From contig CAWBRV010000003.1 of assembly GCA_963791225.1 (NCBI GenBank), positions 1,302,001 through 1,366,000 on the forward strand: a stretch of 64,000 nt of DNA, written 5' to 3'. The position numbers were made by a program, and so were the translations under genes. The notes beneath the pieces were generated by a model, which saw nothing but the letters and a program-made list of their open reading frames with translations, was not told the DNA's origin and made no database searches. Positions within the stretch are counted from its first letter, which is position 1; every line of letters starts with the position of its first letter. Shown here piece after piece: positions 10,074 through 20,026 of this stretch. Source of the DNA: PALSA-612 sp963791225 (GTDB taxonomy: Bacteria; Actinomycetota; Thermoleophilia; Gaiellales; Gaiellaceae).

Positions 10074-10444
10074 TGGACGACCAGGCCCTCTACGAGCAGG
10101 CCGTGGCGATTGCCGCGCAGGCGTATGCCCCGTATTCCAAGTTCCACGTCGGCGCCGCCGCGCTGGCGCGCGACGGGCGGGTCTTCCTGGGCGTGAATGT
10201 CGAAAACGCGGCCTACCCGCTCGGGGTCTGCGCCGAGAAGACCGCGCTCACGCGTGCGGTCACCGACGGTTGCCGGCCGGGGGATCTGGAGGCGATTGCG
10301 ATCAACGCCTCGCCCTGCGGCGGCTGCCGCCAGTGGCTGTACGAGTTCGGGCTCGACCGCGTCACCTACGCGCGTGCGAACGGCGACGTCGTGACGACGA
10401 CGCCGGCAGAGCTGCTCCCGGACACCTTCGAGCTCGACCGGTGA
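10073..10444 (+). CDS. cdd: Cytidine deaminase
   Basis: 123 aa, ATG sharing its first base with the previous TGA. Deaminates cytidine and deoxycytidine in pyrimidine salvage. Zinc site motifs: CAEKTALTRA (CAE with catalytic Glu) and PCGGCRQWLYEF (PCxxC). YAPYSKFHVGAA and GVNVENAAYPLGVCAE are canonical for the homotetrameric class. Ends 4 nt into the era start. Note deoC further downstream: both belong to nucleoside salvage. Confidence 0.95.
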   Translation: MDDQALYEQAVAIAAQAYAPYSKFHVGAAALARDGRVFLGVNVENAAYPLGVCAEKTALTRAVTDGCRPGDLEAIAINASPCGGCRQWLYEFGLDRVTYARANGDVVTTTPAELLPDTFELDR

Positions 10445-11301
10445 GGTCGGGCTTCGTCGCGCTCGCCGGCCGCCCGAACGTCGGGAAGTCGACGCTCGTC
10501 AACGCGCTCTGCGGCGGCAAGGTGGCGATCGTCTCCGACAAGCCGCAGACGACCCGGCGGCGGATCTTCGGCATCGCGAACGAGCCCGGCTACCAGCTCG
10601 TCCTCGCCGACCTGCCCGGCTTCCAGCGGCCGCGTGACCTCCTCACGGAGCACCTCCAGCGCACGGTCGACCACGGGTTCGAGGAGATCGAAGGCGTGCT
10701 GTTCGTGCTCGACTGCCGGGAGCGGATCGGCGGCGGCGACCGCTTCATCGCGCAGCGCGTGTTCGACCTCGGCGTCCCGGTCGTGATCGCGCTCAACAAG
10801 GTTGACCGCCTCAAGCCCGGGCACATCGCGACGCAGATGCAGACCGCCGCCGCGCTCGGCGACTTCAGGGCGCTGCATCCGATCAGCGCCAAGACGGGTG
10901 ACGGCGTGGGCGAGCTCCGCGACGAGCTCGTCGAGCTGCTGCCAGAGGGGCCGCTCTACTTCCCCCCGGACGTTCGCACAGACGTGGAGCAGGACGTCCA
11001 GGTCGCCGAGCTCGTGCGGGAGAAGGCGCTCGCGCTGACGAAGGACGAGCTGCCGCACGCGATCAGCGTCGAGGTCGAGGAGATCGTCGAGGGGACGGTT
11101 CGCGCGGTCATCTACGTCGAGACCGACTCGCAGAAGCAGATCGTCATCGGCCGCGCGGGCGGCGTCGTCCGTGAGATCGGCGTGCGCGCGCGGCCCGAGA
11201 TCGAGGCGCTGCTCGGGCGCCACGTCTTCCTCGAGTTGCGCGTCAAGTCGAAGCCGCGTTGGCGCCGCGACGAGGCGATGCTGAACCGGCTCGGCATCTG
11301 A
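10441..11301 (+). CDS. era: GTPase Era
   Basis: 286 aa, GTG start. Era binds 16S rRNA and helps 30S assembly. G1 is GRPNVGKST at residues 8-16, G2 lies near KPQTTRRR, G3 is DLPG, and G4 is NKVD near residue 119. The C-terminal KH domain carries the ERAV-equivalent segment and VIGRAGGVVREIGVRARPEIE. The true start is GTG 10441: longer upstream readings overlap cdd. It is the last gene of the conserved cluster; recO, which often follows, is absent here. Confidence 0.95.
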   Translation: MRSGFVALAGRPNVGKSTLVNALCGGKVAIVSDKPQTTRRRIFGIANEPGYQLVLADLPGFQRPRDLLTEHLQRTVDHGFEEIEGVLFVLDCRERIGGGDRFIAQRVFDLGVPVVIALNKVDRLKPGHIATQMQTAAALGDFRALHPISAKTGDGVGELRDELVELLPEGPLYFPPDVRTDVEQDVQVAELVREKALALTKDELPHAISVEVEEIVEGTVRAVIYVETDSQKQIVIGRAGGVVREIGVRARPEIEALLGRHVFLELRVKSKPRWRRDEAMLNRLGI

Positions 11302-11311
11302 ACGCGCGAGG

Positions 11312-11326
11312 CGGTGTCAGACACCG
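11312..11326. repeat. 15-bp perfect palindrome
   Basis: CGGTGTC A GACACCG, 10 nt after the era stop. It is a symmetric operator-like or hairpin-forming sequence. No second copy was noticed in the window. The rest of the 208-nt gap to the response regulator shows no convincing gene. Confidence 0.5.
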
Positions 11327-11509
11327 AGGCGGACGCGACTCCGATGGACGTGACCGAGATCGACCGCGTGCGCACGTTCACCGGTCGCAATTCGGCTTGA
11401 ACAGGCGATCGAGCTGTGGACAAAGCGTCACACTTCCGGGTGATTGCCCGCGGCGAAGAGTGCGGCTAGCCGTATTGGGGTCGGCGGCCCGGTATGCGAC
11501 CATGAGAAC

Positions 11510-11860
11510 GTGACAACTGTCCTCATCGTCGACGACCACCCGAGCTTCCGCGCCACGGCCCGCGCCCTGCTCGAGGCGGAGGGGTTCGACGTGGTCGGCG
11601 AGGCGAGCGACGGCCGGGAAGCCGTCGCAGCCGCCGAGGAGCTCCACCCGGACGTCGTCCTCCTCGACGTGCAGCTGCCCGACCAGACGGGCTTCGAGGT
11701 CGCCTCGACGCTGACCGGGGACGGCCGACGCGTCAGCGTCATCCTCGTCTCCAGTCGCGACGGCTCCGACTACGGGCCGCTCGTCGAGGAGAGCGGGGCG
11801 CTCGGCTTCGTGCCGAAGGCGGAGCTCTCGGGCGCCCGTATCGCCGCACTGATCCCGTGA
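11510..11860 (+). CDS. Receiver-only response regulator
   Basis: 116 aa from GTG 11510 (MTTVLIVDDHPSF). CheY-type receiver: acidic pair D8-D9, phospho-acceptor D53 in VVLLDVQLP, conserved Ser in LVSS and Lys in FVPKAEL. There is no output domain; the chain stops at the end of helix 5. A longer frame beginning at 11444 has no support. The GTGA overlap with the following histidine kinase makes them an obvious pair; the phosphorylated receiver could act by protein-protein contact or as a phosphate sink. Confidence 0.85.
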   Translation: MTTVLIVDDHPSFRATARALLEAEGFDVVGEASDGREAVAAAEELHPDVVLLDVQLPDQTGFEVASTLTGDGRRVSVILVSSRDGSDYGPLVEESGALGFVPKAELSGARIAALIP

Positions 11861-14349
11861 CCACCCCCGCGCCCCAGCTTCGCCCTTGGCACATCGTCGT
11901 CCCCGTGACGGCCGTGCTCGTCGCGCTCGACCTGCTCTCGGCGTTCATGAGCGACCAGAGCGGCCACCCGATCGTCTGGGGCTTCGTGACTGCGTTCGCG
12001 GGCGTCGCGTTCGTCGGGACCGGCCTCGTCGCCTGGAGCCGGCGGCCGGGGAACGGCATGGGGAAGCTGCTCGTGCTCGGCGGCCTGTCGTGGCTCGTGT
12101 TCGCCCCGCTCTGGACGGCGAACGACTCGCTGCTCTACACGAGTGGCAACGCCCTCGGCAGCATCCCGATCGCGATCCTGCTGCTGATCGTCGCGCTCTA
12201 TCCGGAAGGGCGCCCGACGAACCCGCTCGAGCGCGGCTTCGCGCTCGTCCTCTTCCCGGTCGCGATCCTCTCCGGGCTGCTGCCGACGTTCTTCGAGGGA
12301 CAGTTCAGCTTCGGCTGCACGGGCTGCCCGCCGAACCGGTTCCTGATCGCTGACGACAAGCAGGTCTACGACATCCTCCAGGCCGCGTTCGCGGTCGTCG
12401 GAATCGTCTTCTTCCTCGGCGTCGTCGTGCTTGCCGTCCGGCGCTGGCGGGCGGCGACGCCCGCGATGCGCCGGGTCCTCAAGCCCGTGTACCTGACCGG
12501 CGGCGTGTCGGTCGCCGCGATCGGCATCGGCTTCGCGGTCGGCTTCGCGTCCACGACGATCGGCGGGATCCTCTGGATCGTCGCGCTCGTCGGCGTCGTC
12601 CTGCTCCCGTTCGCACTCCTGGCCGGCCTGCTGCAGACGAGCCTGATGCTCGGGGTGCGCCGCTTGCTCGACTACGCGGACGACCCCACGTCGGAGGGAG
12701 CGCAGGACGCGATCAGGCGTGCGCTCGGCGATCCGACGGCACGGCTCGGCCTCTGGATCGAGCAGGAGCAAGGCTACGTCGATCTCCGGGGCAACTCCTT
12801 CCCGCTGGTCACCGACGAGCAGGGTCGCGCGTACGCGCGGATCGACTCCGACGCTGGGCCCCTCGGCTTCATCGAGCACGACGCGGCCGTCGACGTCCAC
12901 GCGCCGGAGCTCCTCGCAGAGGTCATTGCCGCCTGCCGCTTCGCGCTGGAGAAGGACCGCGGCCGCCAGGCGCTCGGGCGCAGCCAGGCGCGAATGCGCG
13001 CCCTCCTCGACGCGATGCCCGACCTGATGATCCGGTTCAGGCGGGACGGGACGTACGTCGATATCCGCGGCGATGTGAAGGGCCTCGTCCGCCCGCGCGA
13101 GGAGATGATCGGCCGCAACGTCCGCGACTTCCTCCCGTCCCCGGTCGTCGACGAGCTGATGCACTGCGCGGACGCCGCGCTCGGGACGGGCACGACGCAG
13201 ACCTCGGAGTACGAGCTCGACCTCGACGGCGAGAAGCGGATCTTCGAGGCCCGGATGGTTCCGAGCGCGGACGATGAGATCGTCTCGATCGTCCGCGAGG
13301 TCACGCTCGCGCGACGGCTCGAGCGCGAGCTCTCCGATCGGTTCGCCGAGGTGCAGCACGAGCAGATGTTCACGCGCACCGTCGTCAACACGGCTCCGAT
13401 CGTGCTCATGCTCGTCGACGGGCAGGGCGGGATCATTCGCTTCAACGACACGACCGAGCGGCTGACGGGGCGGGTGGACGACGAGCGCGTCTGGGGGCAG
13501 CGGTTCTGGGAGGTCTTCGTCCATCCCGAGGACGTGCCGGCCGTCGAGGAGGCGTTCGGCCGCGTCTCGCCGGGCCCCGAACTCGAGGAGATCGAGTGCC
13601 GCTGGCTGACGAGCAGCGGCGACGAGCTGATCCTCGCCTGCACGTTCAACCACATCGTCGACGGGCAGGGCACGGCCCGCCGGATCATCGCCGGTCTGGA
13701 CGTGACCGAGCGTGAGCGGAGCCGCCTGGAGATCCGGGCGTCACGTGCCCGGCTCGTCGAGGCACAGGACGCCGAGCGGCGGCGCCTCGAGCGGAACCTT
13801 CACGACGGCGCGCAGCAACGGCTCGTCTCACTCTCGCTCGCACTGCGGCTCGCGCAGGCCAAGCTCGCGACCGATCCCGAGGGCGCGGGCGACATCCTCA
13901 CCGCAGCCGGCGACGAGCTCGCGCTCGCGCTCGCCGAGTTGCGCGAGCTCGCCCGCGGCATCCATCCGGCCATGCTCACCGACCGGGGCCTCGGCGCGGC
14001 CGTCGAGAGCCTGGCCACCCGGGCGCCGCTCCCGGTCGAGCTCGCCGCGATGCCCGACGAGCGGCTGCCCGCACCGGTCGAGGCGGCGGCGTTCTACGTC
14101 ATCTCCGAGGCGCTCGCCAACATCGGCAAGTACGCGCAGGCGACGGCCGCCCGCGTGAGCGTCACCCGGGTCGACGGCCACGCGGTCGTCGAGGTGGACG
14201 ACGACGGCGTCGGCGGGGCCGATCCCGACGACGGCTCCGGCCTGCGTGGGCTGCTCGACCGGGTCGAGGCGCTCGACGGCACGCTCGAGGTCTCGAGCCC
14301 CGAGGGCGGCGGAACGCGCATCCGAGCAGAGATACCCTGCCCGCGATGA
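11857..14349 (+). CDS. Membrane PAS histidine kinase (HisKA_3 type)
   Basis: 830 aa, GTG start. Residues about 10-270 carry roughly seven to eight hydrophobic segments, an MASE-like sensor region. Two PAS domains follow: about 380-480 (MRALLDAMPDLMIRFRRDG) and about 505-625 (TVVNTAPIVLMLVDGQG). HisKA_3 dimerisation domain at about 635-705 has the phospho-acceptor H649 in NLHDGAQQRLVSL. The HATPase domain includes ALANIGKYAQA (N box) and DDDGVGGADPDDGSGLRGL (G1), ending near the C-terminus. NarX/DesK-type kinases usually partner NarL regulators, which matches the next gene. It overlaps both neighbours by 4 nt. Confidence 0.88.
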   Translation: MTTPAPQLRPWHIVVPVTAVLVALDLLSAFMSDQSGHPIVWGFVTAFAGVAFVGTGLVAWSRRPGNGMGKLLVLGGLSWLVFAPLWTANDSLLYTSGNALGSIPIAILLLIVALYPEGRPTNPLERGFALVLFPVAILSGLLPTFFEGQFSFGCTGCPPNRFLIADDKQVYDILQAAFAVVGIVFFLGVVVLAVRRWRAATPAMRRVLKPVYLTGGVSVAAIGIGFAVGFASTTIGGILWIVALVGVVLLPFALLAGLLQTSLMLGVRRLLDYADDPTSEGAQDAIRRALGDPTARLGLWIEQEQGYVDLRGNSFPLVTDEQGRAYARIDSDAGPLGFIEHDAAVDVHAPELLAEVIAACRFALEKDRGRQALGRSQARMRALLDAMPDLMIRFRRDGTYVDIRGDVKGLVRPREEMIGRNVRDFLPSPVVDELMHCADAALGTGTTQTSEYELDLDGEKRIFEARMVPSADDEIVSIVREVTLARRLERELSDRFAEVQHEQMFTRTVVNTAPIVLMLVDGQGGIIRFNDTTERLTGRVDDERVWGQRFWEVFVHPEDVPAVEEAFGRVSPGPELEEIECRWLTSSGDELILACTFNHIVDGQGTARRIIAGLDVTERERSRLEIRASRARLVEAQDAERRRLERNLHDGAQQRLVSLSLALRLAQAKLATDPEGAGDILTAAGDELALALAELRELARGIHPAMLTDRGLGAAVESLATRAPLPVELAAMPDERLPAPVEAAAFYVISEALANIGKYAQATAARVSVTRVDGHAVVEVDDDGVGGADPDDGSGLRGLLDRVEALDGTLEVSSPEGGGTRIRAEIPCPR

Positions 14350-15575
14350 CGCAGCTGCCGGACGGCCGCGTGACGTTCCTGTTCACGGACATCGAAGGCT
14401 CGACCGCCCTCGTCCAGAGGCTCGGCTCCGACTACGGCGACTCGCTCGGGAGCTATCGCGAAGTCCTCCGGACGGCCATCGAGAGCCAGGGTGGGATCGT
14501 CCTCGACACGCTCGGGGACGAGACGTCGAACGTGTTCGTAGAGGCGCTCGCTGCGCTTCGCGCCGCCGTCGACGCGCAGTCGGCGCTTTGCTCGCACGGC
14601 TTCCGCGTGCGCATGGGGATCCATACGGGCGAGCCCTCGCTCAGCGGCCGGAGCTACTTCGGCCTCGACGTGCACCGTGCCGCTCGCATCACGGAGGTCG
14701 GCCACGGCTGCCAGATCCTCGTCTCGGCCGCGACCTGCGAGCACACACCGGATACGCCGTTCGAGTTTCGCGCACTCGGCGCACACCGGCTGCGCGGCCT
14801 CGGCGCGCCCGAGCAGGTCTTCCAACTCGTCGCCGACGGGCTCGAGACGGACTTCCCGCCGCTCCGCCACACGGCCGGGTCGCTGGCGGACGAGCCCGAA
14901 AGCGGCAAGACTGCTACAGAGCCGTCGATGCGCGTCGTGCTGGCCGAGGACTCCGTGCTGCTCCGCGAGGGGATCGCTCGCCTGCTCGAGGACGCCGGTT
15001 TCGAGGTCGTCGGCCAGGCGGGGGACGCCGACGAGCTGATGCTGAAGGTGCGCTCGTACAGCCCGGACGTGGCGATCGTCGACATCCGCATGCCGCCGAC
15101 CCAAACGGACGAGGGTCTGCAGGCGGCGCGCGAGATCCGCGCGAAGTACCCCGGTACGGGCGTCCTCGTCCTCTCGCAGTACCTCGAGACCGCGTACGCC
15201 CTCGAGCTGCTCTCGGACAGCGCCGAGGGCGTGGGCTACCTGCTGAAGGACCGTGTCGCCGACATCGACGCGTTCGTGGCGGCCGTCCGTCGCGTCGGGG
15301 AGGGAGGCTCCGCGCTCGACCCGGCGGTCGTCTCGCAGCTCGTCGGCAGGCAGCGTCGCGACGATCCGGTCGCCGAGCTGACGCCGCGTGAGCGCGAGGT
15401 GCTCGAGCTCATGGCGGAGGGGCGATCCAATGCGGCGATCGCCGCCGAGTTGGTCGTCACCGAGCGGGCGGTCGAGAAGCACGTCACGAGCATCTTCGGG
15501 AAGCTGCGGCTGCCGGCGAGCCCGGACGACCACCGCCGCGTCCTCGCCGTCCTCACTTACCTCCGCTCGAGCTGA
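14346..15575 (+). CDS. Class III nucleotidyl cyclase fused to NarL/LuxR response regulator
   Basis: 409 aa, ATG overlapping the kinase stop. Residues 8-180: class III cyclase homology domain with metal-binding D15 in FLFTDIEGST and a second acidic site in TLGDETSNVF. The segment GLDVHRAARI has His where canonical cyclases have the transition-state Asn, so activity is uncertain. Residues about 195-315: receiver domain (VVLAEDSVLL, phospho-Asp in VAIVDIRMP, Lys in YLLKD). Residues about 340-405: LuxR helix-turn-helix (LTPREREVLELMAEGRSN). An in-frame ATG at 14928 (residue 195) could also yield the regulator alone. The preceding kinase is the probable phosphodonor. Confidence 0.85.
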   Translation: MTQLPDGRVTFLFTDIEGSTALVQRLGSDYGDSLGSYREVLRTAIESQGGIVLDTLGDETSNVFVEALAALRAAVDAQSALCSHGFRVRMGIHTGEPSLSGRSYFGLDVHRAARITEVGHGCQILVSAATCEHTPDTPFEFRALGAHRLRGLGAPEQVFQLVADGLETDFPPLRHTAGSLADEPESGKTATEPSMRVVLAEDSVLLREGIARLLEDAGFEVVGQAGDADELMLKVRSYSPDVAIVDIRMPPTQTDEGLQAAREIRAKYPGTGVLVLSQYLETAYALELLSDSAEGVGYLLKDRVADIDAFVAAVRRVGEGGSALDPAVVSQLVGRQRRDDPVAELTPREREVLELMAEGRSNAAIAAELVVTERAVEKHVTSIFGKLRLPASPDDHRRVLAVLTYLRSS

Positions 15576-16032
15576 TCCGGTAGCCGCGCGCGGCGAGCGC
15601 CTTGCCGGCCGCGTCGAGCTCCTGGTACGCCGCGTGGAAGCCCGACGAGTCGAACTGCCGCAGCAGCACCTTCACCCTCGCGACGCTCGCTCCGTCCAAC
15701 TCGTCGGCGAAGCGCTTCGTGATCGCCGCCTCCTGCTCGAACCCGGCCACGATGCGGGCGTGGACGTCGGCGACGTCACGCGGCGGCTCGATCGCCTTCG
15801 CTCTCGTCGCCACGTCGTCCAGGCTCTTCGAGAGCTTCCGGAAGTAGCCGGGGACGCTCGTGAAGTCGACCGTCTTCCCGCCGAGGGTTTGCACGGTCGA
15901 GGCGTCGTTGGCGAGCGCTCCCATCTGCGCCTCGTACTCGCTCTTCGTGAGCGGCCCGCTCTCTTCGCCGCACGCGGCCAGGCCGAGCACGAGCGCGCCG
16001 ACGGCGGCGACCAGTGCGAGCGCAGCCCTCAC
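15553..16032 (-). CDS. Putative lipoprotein of unknown function
   Basis: 159 aa, GTG start at 16032. A lipoprotein signal peptide with the lipobox LAAC (Cys about residue 21) predicts attachment to the outer face of the membrane. The mature part is predicted helical and charged (VPGYFRKLSKSLDDVATRAKAIEPP, HARIVAGFEQEAAITKRFADEL). No known domain is recognised. It converges with the cyclase-regulator gene and their 3' ends overlap by 23 nt. On its own strand, TACCCT stands 7 nt before the start, suggesting a leaderless transcript. Confidence 0.75.
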   Translation of the reverse strand: MRAALALVAAVGALVLGLAACGEESGPLTKSEYEAQMGALANDASTVQTLGGKTVDFTSVPGYFRKLSKSLDDVATRAKAIEPPRDVADVHARIVAGFEQEAAITKRFADELDGASVARVKVLLRQFDSSGFHAAYQELDAAGKALAARGYRISSSGGK

Positions 16033-16039
16033 GGTCGCC

Positions 16040-16045
16040 AGGGTA
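16040..16045 (-). promoter_or_regulatory. -10 element for the lipoprotein gene
   Basis: TACCCT on the minus strand, 7 nt before the GTG at 16032. It lies 22 nt from the divergent deoC -10 box. Confidence 0.4.
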
Positions 16046-16066
16046 CGCCGGAGACCGGCCAGGCCC

Positions 16067-16072
16067 TACACT
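16067..16072 (+). promoter_or_regulatory. -10 element for leaderless deoC
   Basis: TACACT with 6 nt to the deoC ATG, the same hexamer as before phoH. No Shine-Dalgarno sequence fits in the 6-nt gap. Confidence 0.5.
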
Positions 16073-16078
16073 CAGGCC

Positions 16079-17009
16079 ATGGCGCAGGCGCCTGCATTGC
16101 CCGGCGGCTTTGAGCTGCCGCTCGAGCCGCGGCTGCCGCGGATCGGCTCCGTGGACGAGGTCGGGGTCGAGGAGCGCGCGGCGGCGCTCGCGAAACGCTC
16201 GATCAAGAAGGACTCCAAGCTCTACGCGCTCGAGCTCGCGATCCGGATGATGGACCTGACGACGCTCGAGGGCGCCGACACGCCCGGCAAGGTCGCGGCG
16301 ATCTGCTCGAAGGCCGTGCGGCCCGACCCGTCCGAGCCGGGCATTCCCTCCGTCGCCGCCGTCTGCGTCTACCCGAACCTCGTCCCGACCGCCGTCGAGC
16401 GCCTCCGCGGGACCGGGGTGAAGGTGGCGTCGGTGGCGACCGCGTTCCCGTCCGGTCAGGCGCCGCTCGACGTCAAGCTCCGCGAGGTCGAGGAGGTCGT
16501 CGCGATGGGCGCGGACGAGGTCGACATGGTCATCGACCGGGGCGCGTTCCTCGCCGGCCGGTACGCGAAGGTCTACGACGAGATCGTCCGCGTGAAGGAC
16601 GCCTGCAGCGCCGCACACCTGAAGGTGATCCTCGAGGTCGCCGAGCTCGGCACCTACGACAACGTTCGTCGCGCGTCGATCCTCGCCATGGCCGCCGGAG
16701 CCGACTTCATCAAGACGTCGACGGGCAAGCTCTCCGGCGCCGCGACGCTGCCGGTGACCCTCGTGATGCTCGAGGCGATCCGCGACGTGTACGAGCAGAC
16801 CGGGCGCAAGGTCGGCATGAAGCCGGCCGGAGGCATCCGGCAGTCGAAGCAGGCCGTCCAGTACCTCGTCCAGCTCCACGAGACGCTCGGACCGGAGTGG
16901 CTGACGCCCGACCTCTACCGGCTGGGCGCGTCGTCGCTTCTCAACGACGTGCTCATGCAGATCCGCAAGGAGAAGACGGGCCGCTACCAGAGCCCCGACT
17001 ACTTCACCG

Positions 17010-17017
<8 letters not shown>
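16079..17017 (+). CDS. deoC: Deoxyribose-phosphate aldolase
   Basis: 312 aa, ATG start. Cleaves 2-deoxyribose 5-phosphate to acetaldehyde and glyceraldehyde 3-phosphate. TIM barrel with the Schiff-base Lys in FIKTSTGK and the second active-site Lys in MKPAGGIR. MDLTTLEG near residue 60 is the N-terminal barrel motif. It is longer than short DeoC (about 220 aa) and belongs to the 300-aa class. The stop overlaps the TTG of an aldehyde dehydrogenase, which can oxidise the acetaldehyde produced, so the three genes look like a deoxynucleoside-degradation operon. Confidence 0.93.
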
Positions 17018-18479
<1,462 letters not shown>

Positions 18480-18612
18480 CCGCTCTTTCCGACCTTTCGT
18501 TGGGGCACCCCAGCCCACCACCCACGTTCGATCGTAACCCGAAAAGTGTGGCGTGTCTGTCGCGCGGGTGTGCCGATTTCGTGGCGATTTGTCCCCAGAC
18601 GGAGCGCGCGCA

Positions 18613-19410
18613 ATGACCCGGATCGGCGTCAAGAAGACCTACAAGCTCTACATCGGCGGCGAGTTCCCGCGCTCCGAGTCGGGGCGCTCGTACGAGGTCG
18701 AAGGGGCGAACGTCGCCCGCGCCTCGCGGAAGGACGTCCGCGACGCCGTCCGTGCGGCGCGCGGCGCGTTCCCGGGCTGGGCGGGACGGACGGCCTACAA
18801 CCGCGGGCAGATCCTCTACCGGATGGCGGAGATGATGGAGGCGCGCCGCGACCTCCTCGCCGGTCTCGCCGACGGCCAGTCGGAGGTCGACGAGTCGATC
18901 GATCGCATGGTCTGGTACGCGGGCTGGGCCGACAAGATCGCGCAGGCGCTCGGCTCGTCCAACCCGGTCGCCGGGCCGTACTTCAACTTCACCGTGCCCG
19001 AGCCGACCGGCGTCGTCGGCGTCCTTTGCGCCGAGGGGCCGCCGCTGCTGGGGATGGTCTCCAGGATCGCGCCGGCGATCGTCGGCGGCAACACGGTCGT
19101 CGCGGTTGCGTCCGAGGTCCGGCCGCTCGCGGCGGTCGAGCTCGCAGAGGCGCTCGCGACCTCCGACCTGCCGGGCGGCGTCGTGAACGTCCTGACGGGC
19201 TCGAAAGCCGAGCTCGCGCCCGGGCTCGCGGGCCACATGGACGTGAACGCGATCGACGTCGGCGGCGCGGACGGACAGATCGAGGAGCTCGAGCGTCTGG
19301 CGGCAGAGAACGTGAAGCGCGTCGTCCACGGCGACGCGGGCGGGCAGAGCCTGTGGCAGATCTCCGACTTCATGGAGTTGAAGACGGTCTGGCATCCCAT
19401 CGGCCGTTGA
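18613..19410 (+). CDS. Aldehyde dehydrogenase-like protein lacking the catalytic domain
   Basis: 265 aa, ATG 18613 with GGAG 8 nt upstream; a GTG at 18553 would add 20 residues without homology. It has the ALDH N-terminal and NAD-binding fold (LYIGGEFPRSESGR, IAPAIVGGNTVVAVASE, GGVVNVLTG) but stops where the catalytic Cys domain should begin, ending on a short tail. ELGGK and the Cys motif are both missing, and no debris of the lost half is visible downstream. The frame is intact with normal codon use, so it looks like a maintained partner or pseudo-enzyme for the complete ALDH rather than a fresh pseudogene. Confidence 0.8.
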   Translation: MTRIGVKKTYKLYIGGEFPRSESGRSYEVEGANVARASRKDVRDAVRAARGAFPGWAGRTAYNRGQILYRMAEMMEARRDLLAGLADGQSEVDESIDRMVWYAGWADKIAQALGSSNPVAGPYFNFTVPEPTGVVGVLCAEGPPLLGMVSRIAPAIVGGNTVVAVASEVRPLAAVELAEALATSDLPGGVVNVLTGSKAELAPGLAGHMDVNAIDVGGADGQIEELERLAAENVKRVVHGDAGGQSLWQISDFMELKTVWHPIGR

Positions 19411-19435
19411 TCGATCATCTAGCATCTCCGTCCAC

Positions 19436-20026
19436 GTGACCGGCTCGCGACGCCTGAGCCAGGCCCTGGCGGAGGGAGACGGGATCTCCGTCCTCGTGAA
19501 CGTCGCCGACGCGACGGCGGCGGCAGCCGCCGAGGAGCAGGGCGCGGAGGGGCTCGTCCTCGACCGCCCGGCGCCGGGCGTGCGCGACGCCACGGAGCTG
19601 CCCGTCCTCTACCGGGGCGAGTCGCCCGATGCGGCACGCGCGGCCGGAGCGGACGCCTGGCTCCTGATTGCCGAGCACCACCACGACGAGGGGTCCGAGC
19701 TCGAGGAGCAGTACGCGCGGGCGCTCGGGCTCGGACTCGAGTGCGTCATCGACGTGCGCGACGAGGAGGAGCTCGAGCTCGTCCTCGAGCGGGTCGATCC
19801 GGAGATCTTCCTGCTCTCGCCGCGGGAGGCCGACGACGGGGAGCAGGCGCTCGACCGCGTGCTCGAGCTCCTTCCGGACGTGCCGGCCGGCAAGCTCGCG
19901 ATCGCCGAGCTTCCGGCCTCGACGCGGGACGAGGTCGTGTCGCTCGAGCGGGCGGGCGTCGACGCGGTCCTCGTCGGCGGGGGAGACGTCGCCCACCTCG
20001 TCGGTGGCCCCGCCCCCGAAGTCTGA
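19436..20026 (+). CDS. TrpC-like (indole-3-glycerol-phosphate synthase fold) protein
   Basis: 196 aa, GTG start; TAGCAT lies 10 nt upstream. The pattern of short beta strands and helices resembles a truncated TIM barrel of the IGPS/TrpC type: ISVLVNVADATAAAAAEEQGAEGLVL at the start, then DAWLLIAEHH, GLECVIDVRDEEELELVL and a final AGVDAVLVGGGDVAHLVGG, like the phosphate-binding end of TrpC. Catalytic Lys and Glu residues of true IGPS are not recognisable. Function unknown. Its 3' end overlaps the next gene by 23 nt. Confidence 0.6.
   Translation: MTGSRRLSQALAEGDGISVLVNVADATAAAAAEEQGAEGLVLDRPAPGVRDATELPVLYRGESPDAARAAGADAWLLIAEHHHDEGSELEEQYARALGLGLECVIDVRDEEELELVLERVDPEIFLLSPREADDGEQALDRVLELLPDVPAGKLAIAELPASTRDEVVSLERAGVDAVLVGGGDVAHLVGGPAPEV

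Noticed and set aside
11314..11400. Short frame of 28 codons from GTG 11314
   Set aside because: No ribosome binding site, overlaps the palindrome, and the peptide resembles nothing; chance frame.
18480..18612. A gene or RNA in the gap between the two aldehyde dehydrogenases
   Set aside because: The 133-nt gap contains only a small GGGG/CCCC inverted repeat with a loop too short for a stable hairpin.
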